Assembly (NCBI GenBank): GCA_029258695.1
Contig: JARIBR010000036.1
Location: 1 to 21,353, forward strand
DNA: 21,353 bases
Reading direction: 5' to 3'
From: Quadrisphaera sp.
Lineage (GTDB): Bacteria > Actinomycetota > Actinomycetes > Actinomycetales > Quadrisphaeraceae
Shown: one piece after another, positions 1 to 6,937 of the stretch
Numbering within the stretch: position 1 is the first letter of the stretch
How the letters are laid out: each line of letters opens with the position of its first letter
Notes under the pieces: model-generated
What the model was told of the DNA's origin: nothing
What the model saw: only the letters and a program-made list of their open reading frames with translations
Databases searched by the model: none
Translations under genes and position numbers: made by a program

Positions 1-16
1 TCCGTCGTCGATCGGG

Positions 17-589
17 TCACGAGGCCAGCCGCACGATCTCCGGCACACCCTCGCGCCAGCCGATGACCTTCGCCGGCACGCCACCGGCGATGCATCCGGA
101 GGGAAGGTCCTTCGTCACGACGGCGCCGGCCGCCACCACCGCTCCGTCACCGATGCGCACGCCCGGCAGCACCGTGACGCGCGCCCCGAGCCATGCGTCG
201 GCACCGACGTGGACGTCGGCCTCGGCCTTCGGCTGGTGCATGATCGGCACCCCCGTCCCCCACCGGGTGCCGTAGTTGCTCGCGGTGATGAACACCTCCG
301 GGGCCAGCAGGGCGTGGTCACCGAGGACGATGCGGCCGGTCGAGTCCCCGGCCCACAGCGAGCACCGCTCCCCCACGTGGACCTCGCGACCGAGCACCAG
401 GCGCTCGCCGTTGCGCAGGCTCACCGACGGCGCCATGGCCAGGCTCGGACCGGCGGACATGGCGACGCGCTGGTCGGCGTGGGCGTACGCCGCGGCGTTG
501 GCCAGGCGCAGCAGGTGTGCCCACAGCCGGGGCCGGAGAACCCTGCCCACCGCCACCGCGGCGCGACGGGGCATCGGGACAGAAGCCAT
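17..589 (-). CDS. Hexapeptide-repeat (left-handed beta-helix) O-acyltransferase
   Basis: A 190-residue protein of the WbbJ/WcaF/NodL-like acetyltransferase class, which moves an acetyl group from acetyl-CoA to a sugar. The hexapeptide-repeat region spans about residues 64-160 (for example VHVGADAWLGARVTVLPGV and RIGDGAVVAAGAVVT), followed by the usual closing motif GGVPAKVIG at 169-177. The segment that often carries the catalytic His reads ITASNYGT (101-108), with no His there; the nearest is His118 in IMHQP. The N-terminus is basic and has no signal peptide, so the enzyme is probably cytoplasmic. The ATG at 587-589 has no Shine-Dalgarno sequence but follows TAACCT (596-601 on this strand) by six bases, fitting a leaderless transcript. 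Its place beside polysaccharide genes suggests it acetylates a repeat-unit sugar. The family call is firm; the substrate is unknown. Confidence 0.85.
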   Translation of the reverse strand: MASVPMPRRAAVAVGRVLRPRLWAHLLRLANAAAYAHADQRVAMSAGPSLAMAPSVSLRNGERLVLGREVHVGERCSLWAGDSTGRIVLGDHALLAPEVFITASNYGTRWGTGVPIMHQPKAEADVHVGADAWLGARVTVLPGVRIGDGAVVAAGAVVTKDLPSGCIAGGVPAKVIGWREGVPEIVRLAS

Positions 590-595
590 GACTTC

Positions 596-601
596 AGGTT
601 A
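596..601 (-). promoter_or_regulatory. Candidate -10 box for a leaderless acyltransferase transcript
   Basis: Read on the minus strand, TAACCT is followed by six bases and then the ATG of the acyltransferase. This is the spacing at which actinobacterial -10 boxes place the transcription start on the start codon. No convincing -35 box is visible. The same layout occurs at three other starts in the window. Confidence 0.4.
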
Positions 602-685
602 CGGCTCGTGACTCAGGGATGGAGGTGATCCGGAGGGACGGGACGACGCCGTTGGCGACCGCGTCGAGCATCTCTGACGAGCAGC

Positions 686-746
686 GTGGACCCGAGACGC
701 AGGTTGTCCACAAGCACCGGGTCGAGAGGGTTCTCTGTCCACAGAG
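686..746. promoter_or_regulatory. GTCCAC repeat cluster resembling DnaA boxes, upstream of the HNH gene
   Basis: TTGTCCACA lies at 704-712 and CTGTCCACA at 735-743, in the same direction and 31 bases apart. A GTGGAC (the same core inverted) lies at 686-691. The second copy is centred in a perfect 6-base inverted repeat, CTCTGT-CC-ACAGAG (733-746). TTGTCCACA is identical to the DnaA box described for high-GC actinobacteria. The cluster sits just upstream of the DUF222-HNH gene, so it could be an operator, a recognition site for the nuclease, or a chance resemblance. Presence is certain; role is not. Confidence 0.4.
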
Positions 747-783
747 TTCGTGCTGCAGGACGGGCGTGGTCGGGTGCGGTCCC

Positions 784-789
784 TAACGT
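784..789 (+). promoter_or_regulatory. Candidate -10 box for a leaderless HNH transcript
   Basis: TAACGT ends seven bases before the ATG at 797, which would put the transcription start at or next to the A of the start codon. No Shine-Dalgarno sequence precedes that ATG. This is the main reason for preferring 797 over the upstream in-frame GTG at 686. No -35 box is recognisable. Confidence 0.4.
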
Positions 790-796
790 CGCCGTC

Positions 797-2596
797 ATGG
801 TCGATGAGGAGCTTCCGGAGCCGGAGGACCACCCGGCGCACGGTGCGTCCTCGTCCCGTCCTTCGTCCTCGCCACCTTCCCCGCCACCGTCCCCACCCCC
901 TTCCTCGTCGCCGCCTTCGCCGCCTTCCCCGTCGACGTGGGGTGCGTCATCACCAGGCGAGGTGCGGCTGATCGCGGTCCCCGTGTCTGCACCGGTGGCG
1001 ATGGACCCGTGCGTGAGCGACGTCGAGGACCCCCTCGCGCGGGCTCTGGCGTTCTCGGCGCCGAGCGCCGCGGCATTCCACGAGGTGCAGCGCCTCGTGG
1101 GGCCGCTGGCCGGCACGGTCCCCGTGAGCGGTGACCACACCACCGGCGCAGAAGCACCGTCGAGCACCGGGGCGCAGGCCACGAGCGAGACCTCGCCCCA
1201 TGAGAGCTCCGCGGCCCCGGCGCCCCTCTCGGATGCTGCGCCCCTCTCGGACGCGGTGCTGCTGGAGCTGGTGGCCTCCTGCGACCGCCTGCTCGCCTGC
1301 GTCACCGCTGCGCAGGCCCTCGCCATGGCTGCGTTCGCCTCCCGGCGACAGGCCGAGGCCGAGGCGTTCGCCACCGAGCACCACGTCCTGGCCGAGCGCG
1401 GCCTGGCGTCCTCGACCGCGGTCGAAGAGCTGGCCGCACGCCGGCGCCTCACCCGCCACGACGCCGGGCGCGACCTGCACACCGCCCAACACCTGATCGC
1501 CACCCCGGCGGTGCATCACGCCCTGACCCGCGGGCAGCTCGACGCTCCCCGCGCCGCCACCATCGCCGGCGCCGCCGCCGCGATCGACCCCGACCACCGC
1601 GAACAGCTGGTCGCCCGAGTCCTGCCCGGCGCCGGACACGTGCGCCACGACACCGTGCGCGAACGCTGCCGACGCGCAGCCTGGGCCCTGGACCCCCACA
1701 CCGCCCAGGCCGCCGCGGCGCAGGCCGCGCAGCGCCGCGGGGTCTTCGTCACCCACGCCCCCGGTGACCCCGAGAACCCCGGCGGGGGCGGGCGGGCAGT
1801 GCTCGAGATGGACGGGCCCGCCGCCGACGTGCTCACCGTCGCCGCCGCGGTCGAAGCCCGCGCCCTGGCGATGCGCAGCACCGCACGCCGAGCCGCCACC
1901 GACCAAGGACGCCTCGCCGACGACAAGCCGCTCTCGGCGTGGCGCCACGACGCGCTGGTCGACATCGCCCGCTCGGTCCTGGAGGGCGACCACGGCCCCC
2001 TCCACCGCACCGCGGCCTCCCGACCGGTGGTCCACGTCACCGTGCCCGCGGCCACGCTGCTCGGGCTCAGCGAGGACCCCGGCACACTCACCGCCGCCCT
2101 GAGCGGCGCGAAAGGAATCTTTGGGCCCCTCCCCGCCGACCAGGCCCGGGCCATCGCCACCGATGCCACCTGGCGCCGGATCCTCACCGACCCCACCGGC
2201 CGGGCCCTCGAGGTCTGCGAGCGCACCTACCGGCCCTCCGCCCACCTCGCCGCCCTGGTGCGCACCGACCACCCGGCCTGCACCGCACCGTGGTGCACCC
2301 GCCAGGCGCGCACCTGCGACCTCGACCACCTCATCCCCTGGCCAGCCGGACCCACCACCCGGACCAACCTGCACCCCGCCTGCCCTCGCGACCACCGCAT
2401 CAAGCACTCCGAGCTCGGCATCACCGCCCACCGCGACCCAAGCGGCACCATCGTCCACACCACCCGCACCGGCCACCACTACCGCACCGACGAACCCGGC
2501 GAAGACCCACCGGCGGCGTCATCGCCGTTGCTCACGAACGGCACCAGCGTGACCGGCAGGACATCCGGCTGGGGACACGGCGACCCGCCCTTCTGA
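797..2596 (+). CDS. DUF222 / 13E12-type protein with C-terminal HNH endonuclease domain
   Basis: A 599-residue protein with the architecture of the DUF222-HNH family that is repeated in many actinobacterial genomes. Residues about 15-55 are a low-complexity Ser/Pro tract, followed by a long alpha-helical DUF222 region rich in Ala, His and Arg. The C-terminal HNH site shows Cys495 and Cys500, the CDLDH segment (507-511), Asn524, Cys529, then RDHR and KH (532-537): the metal-binding, zinc-knuckle-like form of this nuclease fold. Family members are putative DNA endonucleases, possibly mobile-element relics; their biological role is poorly known. The frame opens at GTG 686, but ATG 797 is preferred because of the -10 hexamer just upstream. 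It is not an obvious part of the polysaccharide pathway and faces the next gene tail to tail. Confidence 0.85.
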   Translation: MVDEELPEPEDHPAHGASSSRPSSSPPSPPPSPPPSSSPPSPPSPSTWGASSPGEVRLIAVPVSAPVAMDPCVSDVEDPLARALAFSAPSAAAFHEVQRLVGPLAGTVPVSGDHTTGAEAPSSTGAQATSETSPHESSAAPAPLSDAAPLSDAVLLELVASCDRLLACVTAAQALAMAAFASRRQAEAEAFATEHHVLAERGLASSTAVEELAARRRLTRHDAGRDLHTAQHLIATPAVHHALTRGQLDAPRAATIAGAAAAIDPDHREQLVARVLPGAGHVRHDTVRERCRRAAWALDPHTAQAAAAQAAQRRGVFVTHAPGDPENPGGGGRAVLEMDGPAADVLTVAAAVEARALAMRSTARRAATDQGRLADDKPLSAWRHDALVDIARSVLEGDHGPLHRTAASRPVVHVTVPAATLLGLSEDPGTLTAALSGAKGIFGPLPADQARAIATDATWRRILTDPTGRALEVCERTYRPSAHLAALVRTDHPACTAPWCTRQARTCDLDHLIPWPAGPTTRTNLHPACPRDHRIKHSELGITAHRDPSGTIVHTTRTGHHYRTDEPGEDPPAASSPLLTNGTSVTGRTSGWGHGDPPF

Positions 2597-2600
2597 CCGC

Positions 2601-2631
2601 CCACCGACGAAGGAAGGTTCACGATCGGTGG
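2601..2631. terminator. Candidate stem-loop between convergent genes
   Basis: CCACCGA (2601-2607) and TCGGTGG (2625-2631) are perfect 7-base inverted arms around a 17-base loop. They lie in the 78-base gap (2597-2674) between the stops of the HNH gene and the minus-strand glycosyltransferase. There is no T-run, as is common for actinobacterial terminators. The long loop makes the call weak. Confidence 0.3.
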
Positions 2632-2674
2632 TGCGCTCGTCCTTCTCATGGTCCGCCTGCGCAGGCCTCCGTCG

Positions 2675-3571
2675 TCACCGCAGGCGCACGGCACCCTCGG
2701 CGGTCCAGCGGACGTAGTGCGCGGTGAGCTCGCCGAGCACGTAGCCCACGCGGTCGCGGCGCGAGACCAGGCGCGTCGAGCGGCGGGCCCGCAGCACTGC
2801 TCCGAGGGGCGGACGGGCACCGGACAGCCAGCGTCGGGCCGGACGCAGCCGGCCGTCCGCGCGAGCGCCGCCCATGACGCGGACCGCCTTGGTCCACAGC
2901 TCGGCGACGCTCGCCCGCGCCGGGTGGTCCACGACGGCCGAGGCGGCGTAGCTGATGCCGTGGCCGGCGCGGACGGCGCGCTCGCACAGCTCGCGGTCGC
3001 CGCCGCTGAGCAGGGTCTCGTCGAACGGCCCGACGTCGTCGAGCACCGAGCGCTGGACGAAGAGGTTGGCCGTGACCCCGAAGCCCATCGCCTGCACGTA
3101 CTTCTCCTGCGGGAAGGCCGACTCCACCTCGTAGAGCTCGACCGGCCGCGGCGGGTGGTGCTCGGGATAGACGTCCACGCGCCCGGCCACGAGGTCGTCG
3201 CCGGTGCGCTCCAGGGCGGCGAGGCCCTCGCTCAACCAGGTGGGGTGGGGGGTGCAGTCGGCGTCGGTGAACGCCAGCACCGTCCCCCGGGCCAGCGGCA
3301 GGCACCGGTTGCGCGCCCGGTAGGAGCCGGGCTCGTCCGTGGTGAGCAGCGAGACCACGGGACCGCTGCCGTCTCGGGCCCCCGGCGCCTCGACGTCCGC
3401 TGCCGTCACGGGGCTCCAGGTCGAGGCGTTGTCGCACACCAGCACCTCGAACGCCGACGCCTCGAGGGTCTGAACCCGCAGCGCCGCGAGGCAACGCCTC
3501 ACGCCGGCAGCGTCGTCGTGCACGGGAACCACCACGCTGACCTGCGGGGCGGAGCCCGGAGCGGTGCTCAC
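2675..3571 (-). CDS. Family 2 glycosyltransferase (GT-A fold)
   Basis: A 298-residue GT2 enzyme that would transfer a nucleotide-activated sugar during polysaccharide assembly on the cytoplasmic face. It opens with the GT-A Rossmann strand VSVVVPVHDD (11-20), then the VLVCDNAS loop (43-50) that contacts the nucleotide. The metal-binding DxD appears as FTDADC (101-106). The GGDREL motif at 190-195 matches the acidic acceptor-side motif that usually holds the catalytic base. The C-terminus is basic with no clear membrane segment. The GTG start overlaps the stop of the upstream Wzz-like gene by four bases (GTGA, 3568-3571), so the two are probably translated as a coupled pair. Donor and acceptor sugars cannot be read from the sequence. 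Confidence 0.88.
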   Translation of the reverse strand: MSTAPGSAPQVSVVVPVHDDAAGVRRCLAALRVQTLEASAFEVLVCDNASTWSPVTAADVEAPGARDGSGPVVSLLTTDEPGSYRARNRCLPLARGTVLAFTDADCTPHPTWLSEGLAALERTGDDLVAGRVDVYPEHHPPRPVELYEVESAFPQEKYVQAMGFGVTANLFVQRSVLDDVGPFDETLLSGGDRELCERAVRAGHGISYAASAVVDHPARASVAELWTKAVRVMGGARADGRLRPARRWLSGARPPLGAVLRARRSTRLVSRRDRVGYVLGELTAHYVRWTAEGAVRLR

Positions 3572-4350
3572 CCGGACGTCATGGACCGCTGCAGGTCGCG
3601 CAGGTCCATGACGTGTTCCTGCGTCGAGGCCTCGTCGGCGGTCTCGTCGGCGGCACCGTCGTCGGCGGCACCGTCGTCCGCGGCGTGCGCGGCGGTGGCG
3701 TGGGCGCGCTTGCGGTCCTTCCGGCTGCGGCGCCCGCCCATGAGCGACTGCGCGACGACGCTCAGCACCACGGCCACCAGCGTGCCGGCGAGCCCGATGG
3801 CCACCACGCCCCGCACCCGCGAGGGGTAGGCCACGAGCGGCGGGTCCACGGGGCCGCCGCTCACCGCGGTGTAGAGCTCCCAGTCCTGGGCGCCCGCGTC
3901 GAGCTGGACGTCTCGCAGGACCCCGTCGACGCCCTGGCGCACCGCGTTCATCGCCTCGATGTTGCCCTCCAGGTCCTCGGAGACCACCTGGAGCTGCACC
4001 ACGGTCGCGTCCTCCTCGACCTCGCGCGACGCGGTGACGATGGCGTCCCCCTCGGGCAGGAGAGTGGCCTGCTCGACCTCGGTGTTGAGCGCCCGGGCCA
4101 GCAGACCGGTGAGGACGCGCGGACCCTCGCTGCCACCGAACGGGGAGGTGATCAGGCGGCCGGTCTCAGCCTGGCGGCCCTTGTTGTACGTCAGCTCCGC
4201 CGACGGGGCGATCACCACGCTGGCACTGGACGTGTACTGCGGGACCGCCTGCTGGTACTGCTTCGCGCACAGCCAGAACGTCAGCGCCATGACTGGCAGG
4301 AAGACGTACCAGCGGCGGACGCAGGCTCTCAGGACGCCGAGCAGGTCCAC
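3568..4350 (-). CDS. Wzz/YveK-like chain-length regulator without kinase domain
   Basis: A 260-residue membrane protein of the polysaccharide co-polymerase type, which sets the length of Wzy-made polymers. A first transmembrane segment lies at about 14-29, after the typical short cytoplasmic start (LLGVLRACVRRW). An extracytoplasmic region with YTSSASVVIAPS follows, then a second transmembrane segment at about 181-203 and a basic then acidic cytoplasmic tail with a DDGAADDGAADE repeat. No Walker motifs are present, so any BY-kinase partner must be separate. I chose the GTG at 4348-4350 because GGAGA lies seven bases upstream and the first transmembrane segment then starts near the N-terminus. 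The frame stays open back to 4662, and ATG 4438-4440 is an alternative that would add a Pro-rich leader. Confidence 0.8.
   Translation of the reverse strand: MDLLGVLRACVRRWYVFLPVMALTFWLCAKQYQQAVPQYTSSASVVIAPSAELTYNKGRQAETGRLITSPFGGSEGPRVLTGLLARALNTEVEQATLLPEGDAIVTASREVEEDATVVQLQVVSEDLEGNIEAMNAVRQGVDGVLRDVQLDAGAQDWELYTAVSGGPVDPPLVAYPSRVRGVVAIGLAGTLVAVVLSVVAQSLMGGRRSRKDRKRAHATAAHAADDGAADDGAADETADEASTQEHVMDLRDLQRSMTSG
3645..3674. repeat. Two tandem 15-base units within the Wzz-like gene
   Basis: The unit CGTCGGCGGCACCGT occurs twice back to back, with a degenerate third copy starting at 3675. It encodes the DDGAA repeat in the cytoplasmic tail. Because the unit is a multiple of three, copy-number change would lengthen or shorten the tail in frame. 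Confidence 0.7.
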
Positions 4351-4453
4351 GGGCGGCTCTCCAGGTGCAGGGGGGACGGGGTGGGCGCCGGGCTGACGGC
4401 GGGGTGGCCCGGGCTGCTGTCGCGGACCGGGCCACCCCATCTTGACAGCCCAC

Positions 4454-4470
4454 TGTGAGATTTGGTCACA
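4454..4470. promoter_or_regulatory. CRP-like inverted repeat between the divergent Wzz- and Wzy-like genes
   Basis: TGTGA (4454-4458) and TCACA (4466-4470) form perfect 5-base inverted arms with a 7-base spacer, midway between divergent start codons. The half-sites are those of CRP/FNR-family regulators (Crp, GlxR), but their consensus spacer is six bases, so this site is off by one. It overlaps the expected -35 position of the plus-strand promoter. Confidence 0.3.
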
Positions 4471-4475
4471 CCCCG

Positions 4476-4481
4476 TACGAT
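4476..4481 (+). promoter_or_regulatory. Candidate -10 box for the first Wzy-like gene
   Basis: TACGAT matches TANNNT and would place the transcript start near 4488, followed by GAAGGA as a possible ribosome site. This makes the upstream TTG at 4462 unlikely as the start. The -35 region coincides with the left arm of the CRP-like palindrome rather than with a recognisable -35 hexamer. Confidence 0.35.
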
Positions 4482-4512
4482 TGATGGCGAAGGACAGGGA
4501 TTGCTGCGGGAG

Positions 4513-6021
4513 ATGTCGAGCCTCTCCGACGCCACGGCTCCGTCCGCCACCCTCGACGTGCAGCCCGCGGCTACGCCTGCGACGGGGCAGGCACCGAGGA
4601 CGAGGCCCGCGCCTGCGACCGGCCAGACCGCACCGCTGCGCCGCGAGCGCCGCCGACCGCACGCCGTCCCGCTGCTCCTCGCCTTCGCGGCCGTGCTCTT
4701 CGTCTTCCCCAGCGAGGTCGCCCTCGCGGGGCCGCTCAAGAGCAACGGCTCACCGGCCCGGCTCATCGGCCTCGTCGCCCTCGTGCTCCTCGCCCTGGAC
4801 CTGCTGCGCGCGCGGCGCACCCGCCAGGCCGTGGCCCCGCCGATCGTCGTGCTCCTCCTGCTCTACCTCGCGCAGGGGATCTTCTTCTACGGCTGGGCCA
4901 CGCTCCAGGGCACCGGCGACCCGGCGTCGGCGACGCGAGAGCTGCTGTTCTCGGCCAGCGCCTGCGGGATCGCGCTGTTCGCGGCGGCGCGGGCCCGCAC
5001 GATCGCGACGGTCCACCAGGTGGTCGGGGTGGTCGTGGCGGGCTGCGCGCTCAGCGCCGTGGTCGCCCTGATCCAGGCGGTGGGCGTGCCGCTGAGGTGG
5101 GCCGACGTGGTGACGCTGCCGGGGTTCGACCAGGTGGCGAGCGGCGGCGGCGGGGGTGAGCGGCTGGGGTTCCGGCGCGTGGTGGGCACTGCGACGCACC
5201 CCATCGAGTACGGCGTGGTGCTGGGCTGCTGCCTGCCCCTGGCGCTTCACCTCGTGCTGCACGCCGTGACGCGCCGCGCCAGGGCCTGGGCCGCGGTGGC
5301 AGCCGGGCTCATGGCGGTCGCCCTGCCCTTCGCGCTCTCGCGCGGCGGAATCATCTGCATCGCCACCGCCCTGGTGGTCTTCCTCTCCGTCCAGCCGTGG
5401 AGAGCCAGGATCGGCACGGCGATCATGGGCGTCGTCGCCCTCTGTGGTGCCTACGTGCTGGCCCCCGGGCTGGCGGCGGCGATCGTCCGCCTCTTCGCCG
5501 ACCAGGCCGACGACCCGTCGATCGAGGGCCGCACGGACGACTACCCGATCGTCAACGCCGCCTTCGACGCCTCGCCGTGGGTGGGCGGCTCACCGACTCC
5601 CGAGGGGCTGATCCTCGACAACCAGTGGCTCGTGCTGCTGGTCCAGCGCGGGCTCGTCGGGACGGCGGCCTTCGCCCTGCTGGTGCTCGTCCCGCTGGCC
5701 GGGCTCGCCGCGGCAGCCTGGCGGTGCCGCTTCGCCGACCCGCAGCGTGCCTCCCTCGCGGCCGCGTTCGCCGGAGCGCTCGCCGCGCTGGCGGTCTCGG
5801 GCGGGATCTTCGACCTGTTGTCCTTCGGGCAGGCGGCGATGTTCCTCTACCTGCTGGTGGGCCTCAGCGCGGCCGTGGTGCTGCCGACGCGGGGCGCAGC
5901 GGCGGAAGGACCGCACGGCCGTCAGGGCTTCGCCCGCACCACCTCGACCGGCGCGCCGGAGCGCTCCAGCACGTTGCCCGGTCCCAGCTCGACGCTGCTC
6001 GGCGCGATCACCGCGCCGTAG
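4513..6021 (+). CDS. O-antigen ligase / Wzy-type polymerase-like membrane protein
   Basis: About 502 residues with some ten or more hydrophobic segments. After a Pro/Thr-rich cytoplasmic start, the helices run from PLLLAFAAVLFVFP to the AMFLYLLVGLSAAVVL segment near the end. The large outer loop has the family's features: GRTDDYPIVNAAFDASPWVG followed by LDNQWLVLLVQRGLVG, and an earlier RVVGTATHPIEYG. Such proteins polymerise or ligate lipid-linked repeat units outside the membrane; sequence alone cannot separate the two roles. The start is uncertain: ATG 4513 is listed, and TTG 4501 (GAAGGA about seven bases upstream) is a good alternative. The last 100 bases overlap the 3' end of the opposite-strand beta-helix gene, and the encoded tail (about 30 polar residues) looks like read-through rather than a conserved domain. 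Confidence 0.8.
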   Translation: MSSLSDATAPSATLDVQPAATPATGQAPRTRPAPATGQTAPLRRERRRPHAVPLLLAFAAVLFVFPSEVALAGPLKSNGSPARLIGLVALVLLALDLLRARRTRQAVAPPIVVLLLLYLAQGIFFYGWATLQGTGDPASATRELLFSASACGIALFAAARARTIATVHQVVGVVVAGCALSAVVALIQAVGVPLRWADVVTLPGFDQVASGGGGGERLGFRRVVGTATHPIEYGVVLGCCLPLALHLVLHAVTRRARAWAAVAAGLMAVALPFALSRGGIICIATALVVFLSVQPWRARIGTAIMGVVALCGAYVLAPGLAAAIVRLFADQADDPSIEGRTDDYPIVNAAFDASPWVGGSPTPEGLILDNQWLVLLVQRGLVGTAAFALLVLVPLAGLAAAAWRCRFADPQRASLAAAFAGALAALAVSGGIFDLLSFGQAAMFLYLLVGLSAAVVLPTRGAAAEGPHGRQGFARTTSTGAPERSSTLPGPSSTLLGAITAP

Positions 6022-6827
6022 CGGGAGCCGTCCCCGAAGACGTTGTCGCGGATCACCACGCCCTCGGCGTCGATGTCGCCGCGCACGTTGAGGCTGTAGT
6101 TGCCTCCGTCGAAGCGGTTGTGCTCGACGAGGACGTCGCGCACCTGCTTCGTCCCGGTCTCGCTGCCGAGCATCAGCCCGGCGTTGTTGTAGTCGGGCTC
6201 GCCAGGGTCGCCGTCGCCGCGCTGCGCCGGGTCCAGGACGTTGCCGACGATGACGACGTCCCCGGCCGACGTGGTCTGCAGCGCGTCGGAGTGCAGGTCC
6301 CCGATGCGCGCCATGTCGTGGATCCAGCTCTGCTCGACGCGCACCCGATGACCGAAGCGCGCGCCGTCCGCGGTGCCGTGGATGTCGACCTTCCGCAGGG
6401 TGTAGCTCCCCCAGCCCACGCCCACCTCGGCCCGACCGAGCCCGTCGATCTCGCTCGACTCGACCACCAAGCCCTCGGAGTCGTCCTCGACCTCCACGGC
6501 CAGCGTCACGCCGTCCTTTCCGCACCGGATGCGGCTGTTGCGGATGGTCACGTCGTCGGCTCGCACGGTGACGCAGCCGTCGACGTCCAGCCCGTCGACG
6601 ACGGCGCCGTCGTCGACGAGGCGCAGCGGACCGGACTCCCTCAGCGTCACCCCGGGGGGCACGCCGGTGTCCTCCGGGTCGACCGGAGCGGTGATCACCG
6701 CCTCCGTCGGCGTGGGAGCCGGCACCGGCCCGGCCGAGCCAGGCGAGGAGCACCCGGCAACGACGACCGTCGAGGTCAGGAGCCCGAGCACCAGCCGGCG
6801 GCGTCCACGACGGGCTGATCCGGGCAC
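5922..6827 (-). CDS. Right-handed beta-helix lipoprotein (paralogue A)
   Basis: A 301-residue exported protein. The basic start, a hydrophobic stretch (about 12-24) and the lipobox VAGC with Cys26 indicate a lipoprotein. A Pro-rich linker leads straight into a parallel beta-helix (about 54-290) with repeated strands such as DDVTIRNSRIRC (91-102). It shares with its two neighbours the motifs SWIHD (167-171), LHSDALQTT (178-186), MLGSETG (219-225) and GGNYSLNVRGDI (241-252). Unlike them it lacks the extra N-terminal domain and two of four conserved Cys (Gly136 and Thr152 instead). The GTG start has no ribosome site; TAGCGT lies six bases upstream, suggesting a leaderless transcript. Beta-helices often bind or cleave polysaccharide, but no known enzyme family is recognised, so the function is inferred only from location. 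Confidence 0.8.
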   Translation of the reverse strand: MPGSARRGRRRLVLGLLTSTVVVAGCSSPGSAGPVPAPTPTEAVITAPVDPEDTGVPPGVTLRESGPLRLVDDGAVVDGLDVDGCVTVRADDVTIRNSRIRCGKDGVTLAVEVEDDSEGLVVESSEIDGLGRAEVGVGWGSYTLRKVDIHGTADGARFGHRVRVEQSWIHDMARIGDLHSDALQTTSAGDVVIVGNVLDPAQRGDGDPGEPDYNNAGLMLGSETGTKQVRDVLVEHNRFDGGNYSLNVRGDIDAEGVVIRDNVFGDGSRYGAVIAPSSVELGPGNVLERSGAPVEVVRAKP

Positions 6828-6833
6828 CGTCCC

Positions 6834-6839
6834 ACGCTA
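6834..6839 (-). promoter_or_regulatory. Candidate -10 box for leaderless beta-helix lipoprotein transcript
   Basis: Read on the minus strand, TAGCGT ends six bases before the GTG at 6825-6827. No Shine-Dalgarno sequence is present in that gap. The site lies in the 110-base divergent space (6828-6937) shared with paralogue B; no clear promoter for B was seen there. Confidence 0.4.
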
Positions 6840-6937
6840 CGTCGCCGTTGGCCCGATCCAGCGAGACTTGGCCCGACGGCTCACCTGCGGCGCCGCGATC
6901 CCGATCACTCCGGCAGACAACCCCACGGAGGATCACC

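Noticed and set aside
686..796. GTG 686 as start of the HNH protein
   Set aside because: It would translate the GTCCAC repeat cluster into basic low-complexity sequence; the -10 hexamer at 784-789 points to ATG 797 instead.
840..940. CRISPR-like or satellite repeat in the pyrimidine-rich tract
   Set aside because: The units are short, irregular and in frame with Ser-Pro codons; there are no spacers.
950..2479. Long minus-strand open frame of about 509 codons opposite the HNH gene
   Set aside because: It is a shadow frame of GC-rich DNA: Gly/Val-rich product, no domain, while the plus strand encodes a clear DUF222-HNH protein.
4351..4662. N-terminal extension of the Wzz-like frame up to 4662
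   Set aside because: The added residues are Arg/Pro-rich with no family likeness, they cross the divergent promoter region and the start of the Wzy-like gene, and a good ribosome site precedes GTG 4350.
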